Below are positions 1-4,285 of a DNA stretch of 8,423 nucleotides, one piece after another. How positions within the stretch are numbered: the first letter of the stretch is position 1; the number at the start of each line of letters is the position of its first letter. The stretch is taken from NCBI GenBank assembly GCA_001804045.1, contig MHFD01000041.1:1-8423 (forward strand), given 5' to 3'. The stretch comes from Omnitrophica bacterium RBG_13_46_9 (GTDB lineage Bacteria; Omnitrophota; Gorgyraeia; JABMRN01; RBG-13-46-9). Below the pieces are notes generated by a model that worked only from the letters and a program-made list of their open reading frames with translations, searched no databases and had not been told where the DNA came from. The translations under genes and the position numbers were made by a program.

Positions 1-179
1 TCCGACCAGTTCTAGCGTATAGCGACTTCCGCCAAAGGGCGGATCCGCCTGAAGTTTCTTCTTAGAAGAATCTTCTCGGCGGAAGCGGCTAGCGTCTAGT
101 AAAAGACGCCAGGACACAAGGTTACAAAGTCACCAGTATATAATTTGACATGTGACGGGTGACTTGGTGTCGTGGTGAC
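1..179. repeat. Direct repeat copy 1 (~175 bp), may extend left of the window
   Basis: The first 81 bases are identical to 1127-1207, and the remainder to about 179 matches 1208-1301 with scattered substitutions and small indels. The unit contains a tandem double hairpin (28-43 and 44-83), then words of the TAGCGTCTAG type, then a GTGAC-word stretch (about 111-179) with phrases such as GTGACGGGTGACTTGG. No coding frame is credible. Because it begins at base 1 of the window, its true left end is not known. Confidence 0.9.
28..83. repeat. GGATCC-junction double hairpin (copy 1)
   Basis: Two hairpins lie head to tail. The first pairs TCCGCC (28-33) with GGCGGA (38-43) over an AAAG loop. The second pairs TCCGCC (44-49) with GGCGGA (78-83), and inside it GAAG (51-54) pairs with CTTC (72-75) and TTCTTC (56-61) with GAAGAA (65-70). 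The junction forms the 12-bp palindrome GGCGGATCCGCC (38-49). The same arrangement recurs at 1154-1209 and, in different sequence, at 2714-2744. Confidence 0.8.
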
Positions 180-193
180 TTAACTAGTAAGGC

Positions 194-263
194 ATAGATC
201 TTTTCCCTTATGTTGTATTGATTCGGTTCTGGCAAAAAAGTGCGAAATGTGCTTTTTTAAGCC
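194..263. repeat. Hairpin module copy A
   Basis: A conserved lead (TCTTTTCCC at 199-207, GATTCGGTTCT at 220-230) precedes a hairpin at 231-263. The arms are GGCAAAAAAG and CTTTTTTAAGCC, the left arm lacking two bases of a perfect match. The loop is TGCGAAATGTG (241-251). The downstream flank TCGACTAGTTCTA resembles the start of the large direct repeat that follows copy D of this module. This is the most degenerate of four copies. Confidence 0.65.
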
Positions 264-354
264 TCGACTAGTTCTATCGTTTAGCGACTAGAGGCTAAAA
301 TACCGGAAATACATAGTTTACTGATACTAGACGCTAATCGCTAGACGCTAGACG
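264..354. repeat. TAGCGACTAG-word degenerate repeats
   Basis: This stretch is built from variants of a short word and its near inverse: TTAGCGACTAGAGGC near 279-293, and ACTAGACGCTAATCGCTAGACGCTAGACGCTT from about 327, read here as overlapping TAGACGCTA units. The same vocabulary flanks the double hairpins at 15-27, 88-100 and 1213-1232. There is no coding potential. It looks like slippage- or insertion-derived intergenic filler; the function is unknown. Confidence 0.6.
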
Positions 355-390
355 CTTCCATCATAGGGTGGATCCACCCTATGATGGAAG
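355..390. repeat. 36-bp perfect palindrome centred on GGATCC
   Basis: The left half is CTTCCATCATAGGGTGGA (355-372) and the right half (373-390) is its exact reverse complement, with no spacer. It could extrude as a cruciform or form a long hairpin in RNA. It can also be read as two small TCCA...TGGA hairpins joined at GGATCC, like the other GGATCC elements in the window. It sits inside TAGACGCTA-type words, with ACGC or GACG on both sides, as if inserted there. Confidence 0.9.
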
Positions 391-415
391 ACGCTTACTA
401 GATAATAGCGCCTCA

Positions 416-455
416 GCAGTGGGAATCCTCCCATAGGTCGGATTTCCAACACTGC
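416..455. repeat. Imperfect hairpin upstream of tRNA-Val
   Basis: GCAGTG (416-421) pairs with CACTGC (450-455), and GGAATCC (422-428) pairs with GGATTTCC (440-447) with one bulged T. No T-tract follows it. Its relation to the tRNA is unknown. Confidence 0.5.
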
Positions 456-463
456 TTCGGCAT

Positions 464-486
464 GAATTTTTGTTTCGCAAAAATTC
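464..486. repeat. Perfect hairpin directly before tRNA-Val
   Basis: GAATTTTTG (464-472) pairs with CAAAAATTC (478-486) over a TTTCG loop. It ends one base before the mature 5' end of the tRNA, so a promoter cannot sit in the immediate flank. The tRNA is probably transcribed from further upstream and its leader removed by RNase P. Confidence 0.6.
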
Positions 487-487
487 A

Positions 488-561
488 GGGCACATGGCTT
501 AGCTGGTTAAAGCGCTGCCCTCACATGGCAGAGATCGAAGGTTCAAATCCTTCTGTGCCCA
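488..561 (+). tRNA. tRNA-Val, anticodon CAC
   Basis: A complete cloverleaf of 74 nt. The acceptor stem pairs GGGCACA (488-494) with TGTGCCC (554-560), with discriminator A561. The D stem is GCTT/AAGC (497-500 with 510-513) and the loop contains GG. The anticodon stem CTGCC/GGCAG (515-519 with 527-531) encloses the loop CTCACAT, with anticodon CAC at 522-524, which reads valine codon GUG. The T stem and loop carry GGTTCAAATCC. The 3' CCA is not encoded (A is followed by CTT), so a CCA-adding enzyme is needed. It is the only gene in the first 1.35 kb and is embedded in hairpin repeats. An ORF (462-755) reads through it and is spurious. Confidence 0.95.
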
Positions 562-564
562 CTT

Positions 565-620
565 TCTATACAGATTCGGTCTACGGCTTAAAAAAGCGCG
601 GAATTCTCTTTTTTAAGCCT
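565..620. repeat. Hairpin module copy B
   Basis: The lead GATTCGGTCTACGGC (573-587) runs into a hairpin that pairs GGCTTAAAAAAG (585-596) with CTTTTTTAAGCC (608-619), 12 perfect base pairs, over the 11-nt loop CGCGGAATTCT. Copy D at 1094-1126 has the identical loop and lead but different, still complementary, arm bases. It begins just downstream of the tRNA 3' end, so it could take part in trimming or termination of the tRNA transcript, although its T-rich right arm continues into GCC rather than ending. Confidence 0.75.
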
Positions 621-668
621 GCGACCCCGCATAACTATATGCATGGGGGCTTACGCCGAATCTATCCA

Positions 669-758
669 AGGAGAAAACGTAGTTTTCTCCTATGGCGCTC
701 GTCTCGCCACCTTTGGTGGCGGACTCGCTGTACCTCTTTCCTGATAGGAAGTTAGAGG
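669..758. repeat. Cluster of three short hairpins
   Basis: AGGAGAAAAC (669-678) pairs with GTTTTCTCCT (682-691) over GTA. CGCCACC (705-711) pairs with GGTGGCG (715-721) over TTT. TTCCT (738-742) pairs with AGGAA (746-750) over GAT, enclosed by CCTCT/AGAGG (733-737 with 754-758). Each is nearly perfect, with a 3-nt inner loop, and their sequences are unrelated. No frame across them looks like protein. Confidence 0.65.
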
Positions 759-780
759 ATTATCGTTCTCTGTAATATAA

Positions 781-883
781 GACAAAACCTAACGGTTTTT
801 TCTTATTTATCTTTTTCCCATAAGTGGAATGATTTTGGTTCTTGTCAAAAAAAGTGCGGAATATACTTTTTTTGACAAGAACC
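781..883. repeat. Hairpin module copy C
   Basis: A small hairpin AAAACC-TAAC-GGTTTT (784-799) is followed by the lead TCTTTTTCCCATAAG, then GATTTTGGTTCT, then a 19-bp perfect hairpin (837-855 with 865-883). Its right arm starts ACTTTTTTTGACAAG and its loop is GCGGAATAT. This is the longest-armed copy. The arms share almost nothing with copies B and D apart from the A/T runs next to the loop, but they are fully complementary, so the structure rather than the sequence appears conserved. Confidence 0.75.
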
Positions 884-902
884 TTCCGCCTTCGGCGGAA
901 GG
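882..902. repeat. Perfect 9-bp hairpin
   Basis: CCTTCCGCC (882-890) pairs with GGCGGAAGG (894-902) over a TTC loop. It overlaps the end of hairpin module copy C by two bases. It uses the same TTCCGCC/GGCGGAA arms as the GGATCC double hairpins but is a single hairpin without the GGATCC junction, so it may be a half element. Confidence 0.7.
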
Positions 903-922
903 CTAAAGCCAAATCATTTTCA

Positions 923-982
923 AAGGGAAACCTAAGGTTTCCCTTATGACGCCCTGAACCGAACTCTGTTCTAGTTCAGGGC
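923..982. repeat. Two perfect hairpins in tandem
   Basis: AAGGGAAACC (923-932) pairs with GGTTTCCCTT (936-945) over TAA. GCCCTGAAC (951-959) pairs with GTTCAGGGC (974-982) over a 14-nt loop. Neither is followed by a T-tract, so they are not obvious terminators. They continue the series of short hairpins between the two large direct repeats. Confidence 0.65.
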
Positions 983-1031
983 TGTATCCTCTCCTAAAAG
1001 GGAGGGTAGAATAACAAAGTATTCTGTATTT

Positions 1032-1126
1032 AGAGACAAACCTAGCGGTTTTCTCTAAAACTCTTTTCCCATTAGCGGAAAGATTCGGTCTACGGCGCAA
1101 AAAGCGCGGAATTCTCTTTTTGCGCC
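1032..1126. repeat. Hairpin module copy D
   Basis: AGAGA/TCTCT and AAACC/GGTTT form a small hairpin at 1032-1056. The lead TCTTTTCCCATTAG follows, then GATTCGGTCTACGGC, then a hairpin pairing GGCGCAAAAAG (1094-1104) with CTTTTTGCGCC (1116-1126) over the loop CGCGGAATTCT. It ends exactly where the second large direct repeat begins (1127). Compared with copy B, arm bases TT/AA are replaced by GC/GC on both sides, which is compensatory change. Confidence 0.75.
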
Positions 1127-1301
1127 TCCGACCAGTTCTAGCGTATAGCGACTTCCGCCAAAGGGCGGATCCGCCTGAAGTTTCTTCTTAGAAGAATCTT
1201 CTCGGCGAAAGCGGTTAGCGACTAGTGTCTAGTAAGAGAAAAGGACACAAAGTCACCAGTATATAATCTGACATGTGACGGGTGACTTGGTGTCGTGGCG
1301 A
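1127..1301. repeat. Direct repeat copy 2 (~175 bp)
   Basis: This is the second copy of the unit at 1-179, identical over the first 81 bases and diverging slightly after that; for example GGCGGAAG becomes GGCGAAAG at 1204-1211, which breaks one base pair of the second hairpin. It contains the same double hairpin (1154-1209) and the GTGAC-word stretch (about 1240-1301). Same-orientation copies about 1.1 kb apart could recombine and delete the tRNA-Val segment between them. Confidence 0.9.
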
Positions 1302-1311
1302 CCTTGAATAC

Positions 1312-1347
1312 GCTGAAAGCTGATAGCTGACGACTGAAAGCTGAAAG
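1312..1347. repeat. GCTGAAA-word repeats running into a start codon
   Basis: GCTGAAAGCTGATAGCTGA (1312-1330) and CTGAAAGCTGAAAG (1334-1347) are tandem variants of a 7-8 base word. They end three bases before the start codon of the zinc-ribbon gene and so form its whole proximal leader. No clear Shine-Dalgarno is present. Confidence 0.7.
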
Positions 1348-1350
1348 TAG

Positions 1351-2073
1351 ATGACATCACCTAACATAGAAGATCAGATAAAGATGCTGATAGAGCTGCA
1401 GATGCTCGATACCGAGATATTTGACAAAAAAAAGATACTGAACGCCATGCCTGACAGGCTGAAAGAGTTAGACGAGGCCCTGGCGTGCAAAGCAGAAAAT
1501 TTAAAAAACCTGGAAGAAGAATTAAAAAAGCTGCAGTTGAAGAGAAAGGAAAAAGATATAGAGCTGGAGACGAAAGAGCAGAGTATAAAGAAATATCAGA
1601 CCCAGCTTTACCAGGTCAAGACGAATAAGGAATACGCCTCTTTGGAAAAAGAGATAGCAAGCATCAAAGCCGATAATTCCCTGTTGGAAGAGGAGATAAT
1701 CGGCATCCTTGACCAGATCGACGGAACACAAAAGAGTATTTCAGACGAAAAGAAGGTCCTAGAAGAGGAGAAAGGCAAGACCGCAGAGGAGAAAAAGAAG
1801 ATAGACGAAGAGAAGAAAGTGAATGAAGAGGAATTTAAGAGATTGAGCGACAAGCGCAAGGAATTCGCTCAAAACATAGACAAGGCAATTTTAGCAAAAT
1901 ATGAGCGGATATTGCACAATAAAAACGGCCTGGCCATGGTCCCTGTTGTCGATTTCGCCTGCGGCGGATGTAATATGAATTTGCCGCCACAAGTCGTAAA
2001 TGAGGCGCATCTTAAAAAGGAACTGGTCTTCTGCGGAAATTGCGCCAGGATCCTTTATGCGGTACAGCCGTAG
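1351..2073 (+). CDS. Coiled-coil protein with C-terminal C4 zinc ribbon (DUF164/CT398-like)
   Basis: The 240-residue product has a long Glu/Lys-rich helical hairpin (about residues 8-190) followed by a zinc ribbon. The ribbon ligands are C204 and C207 (CGGC) and C228 and C231 (CGNC), 20 residues apart, as in the zf-RING_7 family. Members of this family are thought to bind nucleic acid or act as adaptors, but no biochemical role is fixed. The start at 1351 gives the typical opening with an IELQ.LDTEI-like segment near residue 14. There is no Shine-Dalgarno, because the leader is a word repeat. The stop lies 26 bp before the RNase HI gene, and the two are probably co-transcribed; the same pairing is known from other bacteria. 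The family assignment is firm, the function is not. Confidence 0.9.
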   Translation: MTSPNIEDQIKMLIELQMLDTEIFDKKKILNAMPDRLKELDEALACKAENLKNLEEELKKLQLKRKEKDIELETKEQSIKKYQTQLYQVKTNKEYASLEKEIASIKADNSLLEEEIIGILDQIDGTQKSISDEKKVLEEEKGKTAEEKKKIDEEKKVNEEEFKRLSDKRKEFAQNIDKAILAKYERILHNKNGLAMVPVVDFACGGCNMNLPPQVVNEAHLKKELVFCGNCARILYAVQP

Positions 2074-2099
2074 AGGCCGTTCGGTTATTCCGATATTTT

Positions 2100-2510
2100 A
2101 TGAAAAAATTATCCTTATATGTGGATGGCGGCTCAAGAGGCAATCCGGGCCCCTCAGGCATAGGCGTTGTCATCTTTAATGAAAAAGGGCAAAAAATAAA
2201 AGAGTTTGACAAGTATATAGGTATCGCCACGAATAATATCGCGGAGTATACCGCCGTTATCTATGGGCTGCAGGAAGCGCTTATGGAAAAAGCGGACGCG
2301 ATTGAGCTGAACATAGATAGCGACCTGGTGGTCCAGCAGTTGAAAGGCGGATACAGGGTAAAGAATCCCAATATTCGGCCTCTATTCGAGCAAGCGCTTC
2401 ATCTTATATCGGGATTTAAGAAAGTTGATATCAAGCACATTCCGAGGGAAGATAACCACGAAGCGGATCGATTAGTTAACAAGGCAATAAACCTTGGCGG
2501 TCTTTTATAA
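2100..2510 (+). CDS. rnhA: Ribonuclease HI family protein (short form)
   Basis: RNase HI cleaves the RNA strand of RNA-DNA hybrids such as R-loops and primer remnants. The 136-residue product has the whole DEDD catalytic set: D9 (YVDGGSRGNPG), E49 (NNIAEYTA), D73 (IDSDLVV) and D123 (NHEADRLVNKA). It is shorter than the E. coli enzyme (155 aa), which suits the subgroup lacking the basic protrusion. A longer frame opens at 2040 but overlaps the previous gene, and its first 20 residues do not resemble the family. The ATG at 2100 puts the first beta strand at residue 4, so it is preferred. No Shine-Dalgarno is visible. The gene lies between the zinc-ribbon gene and RNase P RNA, an RNA-metabolism setting. 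Cellular RNase HI versus a relaxed RNase H-like paralogue cannot be separated here. Confidence 0.92.
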   Translation: MKKLSLYVDGGSRGNPGPSGIGVVIFNEKGQKIKEFDKYIGIATNNIAEYTAVIYGLQEALMEKADAIELNIDSDLVVQQLKGGYRVKNPNIRPLFEQALHLISGFKKVDIKHIPREDNHEADRLVNKAINLGGLL

Positions 2511-2592
2511 AAGCGCGGATGGTTGTACTGGCTCAATAATTCAGTAACAATGTACGATACGATTAAATCCGTCCCGCACTTTATTTTGTTCG

Positions 2593-2604
2593 GCGGGATC
2601 CCGC
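2593..2604. repeat. GGATCC-centred palindrome
   Basis: GCGGGATCCCGC is a perfect 12-bp palindrome. Its left part can instead pair with CCCGC at 2573-2577 over a T-rich loop. It shares the GGATCC centre with the elements at 38-49, 355-390, 1164-1175 and 2724-2735. Confidence 0.65.
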
Positions 2605-2713
2605 ATAATAATAGCGGAAAAATCCGAAACTCGAAATTCGAAACAAATTCTGATTTCCAAGACCATAGATATACGGGTTTCAGTCATTAAAATTACGGTT
2701 CTGTTTCGGATTT

Positions 2714-2744
2714 TCCACCAGAAGGTGGATCCGCCTTTGGCGGA
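2714..2744. repeat. GGATCC-junction double hairpin (copy 3)
   Basis: TCCACC (2714-2719) pairs with GGTGGA (2724-2729) over AGAA. It is followed without a gap by TCCGCC (2730-2735) paired with GGCGGA (2739-2744) over TTT. The arrangement is the same as at 28-83, but the first hairpin uses A-T where the other has G-C on both arms, so pairing is preserved while sequence changes. Confidence 0.75.
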
Positions 2745-2804
2745 AGAATTTAGCGTTTCCGGGAAACATAAAAAAGTGTTACCTAATTACTGAGTATTAA
2801 CAAT

Positions 2805-2830
2805 AGTCACAGATGATGCAGTCTGTGGCT
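2805..2830. repeat. Hairpin upstream of rnpB
   Basis: AGTCACAG (2805-2812) pairs with CTGTGGCT (2823-2830), including one G-T wobble, over a 10-nt loop. It ends about 23 bases before the predicted 5' end of RNase P RNA. No T-tract follows. It could belong to the 3' end of the upstream transcript or to an rnpB leader; this is undecided. Confidence 0.4.
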
Positions 2831-2853
2831 ATCGGCAAAAAGCTTGTTCATTC

Positions 2854-3510
2854 GCAAAGCAGGTTGGGTGGCCGCCCTCACGCCAATTTCTTTATATAAT
2901 CCTAATCATGGTGTAAAAGGCCAGAACATAGCCTACTTTGACCGGCATCGCGATTCTTATATGAAATTGGCGCGGGGGAGGAAAGTCCGGGCTCCGGAGA
3001 GCGGCGTAGCGGCTAACAGCCGTCCACCGAAAGGTGAGGATAACTTCTTGTCTTGATAAAAGGCAAGAGTGATTTCCGGCAACGGCGAGCGAGCACTGGC
3101 GCCGGCCGTATTAGCGGCAGGGCGCTAAGGGGTGTTTGCTTCGCCCGCGTCCGGAAATCAGAGCCACAGAGACGAGTAGACAGGTCAGCTCTTAGCTCTT
3201 TGCTCATGGCCCTTAGGAGGAAAAAATCTTCCTATGAGCTAGGAACCATGGGCTAAAAGCTGACCTGTTGAGGTGAAACGCGGCAATCTCTACGCGGAGC
3301 AAGGCCAAATAAATCCCGATTCAGGAATTGCTCGTTCCTACTGTGTTTTATCAGTATCGGGATGGGTAGGCCGCATTGAGGTTGCCAGTAATGGCAATCC
3401 CAGATAGATGGTCACCGGCGGTCGAGGCTTTTGTCCTGCCATACTACGTGTGGGAGGATAAATTAGCCTTTTAGCCCGTTTACAGAACTCGGCTTATAGG
3501 CCTGCTTTGC
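2854..3510 (+). ncRNA. rnpB: RNase P RNA, bacterial A-like, unusually long (~657 nt)
   Basis: This is the catalytic RNA that removes the 5' leader of pre-tRNAs. P1 closes the molecule: GCAAAGCAGG (2854-2863) pairs with CCTGCTTTGC (3501-3510). Conserved cores are all present: GAGGAAAGTCCGGGCTCC (2978-2995), CCACAGAGACGAG (3164-3176), GGTGAAACGCGGCAA (3272-3286), GGAGCAAGGCCAAATA (3296-3311), GGGTAGG (3364-3370, the loop that reads the tRNA CCA), AGATAGATGG (3402-3411) and ACAGAACTCGGCTTAT (3482-3497). At about 657 nt it is much longer than the 377 nt of E. coli. The excess lies in P3 (2881-2972, closed by a 10-bp stem), an extra structured region between P9 and P10 (about 3047-3159) and a long P12 (3180-3268). 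The ends are inferred from P1 and may be off by a few bases. A strong terminator follows at once. Confidence 0.93.
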
Positions 3511-3513
3511 TTT

Positions 3514-3554
3514 ACCCCGTCAGAGAGAAAATCTCTGACGGGGTTTTATTTTTT
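3514..3554 (+). terminator. Rho-independent terminator of rnpB
   Basis: CCCCGTCAGAGA (3515-3526) pairs perfectly with TCTCTGACGGGG (3532-3543) over GAAAA, plus an A-T closing pair (3514/3544). The run TTTTATTTTTT follows. It starts four bases after the P1 helix of RNase P RNA and separates that gene from the dcw cluster. Confidence 0.95.
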
Positions 3555-3671
3555 CATCTCACCTGATGCCCTGTAATTACAATACGTTGTGCAAAATCCG
3601 AGAGATGGACACTATATATTGTGTCCGTGGCACTTACTAAAAACTTTTTAAAAAAGATAGATAATATGGCC

Positions 3672-3700
3672 TTGACAAACGGCCCGCCATTGTGTATATT
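3672..3700 (+). promoter_or_regulatory. Sigma70-type promoter of the dcw cluster
   Basis: TTGACA (3672-3677, a perfect -35) and TATATT (3695-3700, one base from TATAAT) are separated by exactly 17 bp. Transcription would start near 3707, about 35 bases before mraZ and a few bases upstream of the first MraZ box. Confidence 0.8.
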
Positions 3701-3711
3701 TGATTATAAAT

Positions 3712-3741
3712 GTGGTTTAAAGTGGAGTAAAGTGGTATAAC
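3712..3741 (+). promoter_or_regulatory. MraZ-box operator: three 10-bp direct repeats
   Basis: GTGGTTTAAA, GTGGAGTAAA and GTGGTATAAC lie end to end, each starting with GTGG at 3712, 3722 and 3732, and run right up to the mraZ start codon. Known MraZ operators are TGGG-type motifs repeated every 10 bp, one DNA turn, upstream of mraZ. Position, period and motif all fit autorepression by MraZ. The array occupies the space where a Shine-Dalgarno would be, so operator and leader are one element. Confidence 0.8.
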
Positions 3742-4182
3742 ATGTTTTACGGCGAATATGAGCACACGTTAGACAAAAAGGGCAGGATCATAATCCCCTC
3801 GAAATTCAGGGAAACCAGCAAGGAGAACTACGTCGAAAAATTCTTCATCACAAGGGGTTTGGATGTATGCCTCTTCATGTTTCCTGAGGAGGAATGGAAA
3901 TCACAGGAAGTGAGGTTTAAGAACCTCTCGTTTACCAAAAGAGAGGCCAGAAAATTCAATCGACTATTTTTCTCCGGGACTGTCGAGGTAATACCGGATA
4001 AGCAGGGCAGGATCCTCATCCCGGCCTACCTGAAGAATTACGCTGATATTAAAAAAGAAATAATGATAATAGGGGTCTCGAACCGGATCGAGATCTGGAG
4101 CAAAAACAGGTGGGAAGATTTCTACAAGACATCCAAGGAGTCATTTGAGGACATAGCTGAAAAATTAGTGGATTTGGAATAG
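3742..4182 (+). CDS. mraZ: Transcriptional regulator MraZ
   Basis: MraZ is a ring-forming DNA-binding protein that controls the division and cell wall cluster, usually by repressing its own promoter. The 146-residue product has two SpoVT/AbrB-like halves, each with the diagnostic DxxxR signature: DKKGR at 11-15 followed by IIIPSKFR, and DKQGR at 86-90 followed by ILIPAYL. The opening MFYGEYEHTLD is the classic MraZ N-terminus, so the start is secure although Shine-Dalgarno pairing is weak. Length is normal. It is first in the cluster, behind a good promoter and three 10-bp-spaced operator repeats. The gap to the next well-supported gene, rsmH, is unusually long and contains a possible small ORF. 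Confidence 0.97.
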   Translation: MFYGEYEHTLDKKGRIIIPSKFRETSKENYVEKFFITRGLDVCLFMFPEEEWKSQEVRFKNLSFTKREARKFNRLFFSGTVEVIPDKQGRILIPAYLKNYADIKKEIMIIGVSNRIEIWSKNRWEDFYKTSKESFEDIAEKLVDLE

Positions 4183-4285
4183 GCGCGGCATGCCCCGAGA
4201 GGAAGGAGCGGATGACAGGAAAAGAAGCGCGGGCCGGCCTTCAAATCATGAACGGCTGACTTTAATATTAAAGGAGGCGATAAAT

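Larger units (their letters stand above)
2511..2853. other. Gene-free spacer between rnhA and rnpB
   Basis: No credible coding frame is seen. It holds CCCGC/GCGGG pairing (2573-2577 with 2593-2597), the palindrome GCGGGATCCCGC (2593-2604), a GAAA-word stretch (2623-2644, with TCGAAATTCGAAAC), a GGATCC double hairpin (2714-2744), and a hairpin at 2805-2830 just before rnpB. No T-run terminator follows rnhA. No convincing -35/-10 pair is placed correctly for rnpB, so its promoter is unassigned. Confidence 0.7.

Noticed and set aside
462..755. 97-aa ORF on the + strand
   Set aside because: It reads straight through tRNA-Val and two hairpins; the peptide has no protein-like pattern.
837..883. 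Intrinsic terminator
   Set aside because: The T-run lies inside the right arm of the stem and is followed by GACAAGAACC, not by an unpaired T-tract after the stem; the other copies are built the same way.
903..1100. 65-aa ORF on the - strand
   Set aside because: It covers tandem hairpins and part of hairpin module copy D; there is no start signal and the composition looks random.
1..1350. CRISPR array
   Set aside because: Repeats are few, differ in length and have no regular spacers; no cas gene is visible.
2040..2099. 20-codon extension of RNase HI
   Set aside because: It overlaps the zinc-ribbon gene in another frame and does not match the family; the fold starts at the ATG at 2100.
2844..3256. 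Three small ORFs (2844-3056, 3053-3256 on +, 3013-3207 on -)
   Set aside because: They lie inside RNase P RNA, whose conserved cores and P1 pairing explain the sequence.
3607..3626. Hairpin GGACAC/GTGTCC between the rnpB terminator and the mraZ promoter
   Set aside because: Six base pairs with an 8-nt AT loop, no T-run and no repeat copy elsewhere; too weak to assign a role.
4212..4259. 15-codon ORF after GGAAGGAG (4201-4208)
   Set aside because: The spacing from the purine run to the ATG is only about 3 bases and the peptide is too short to judge; it could be a leader but lacks support.
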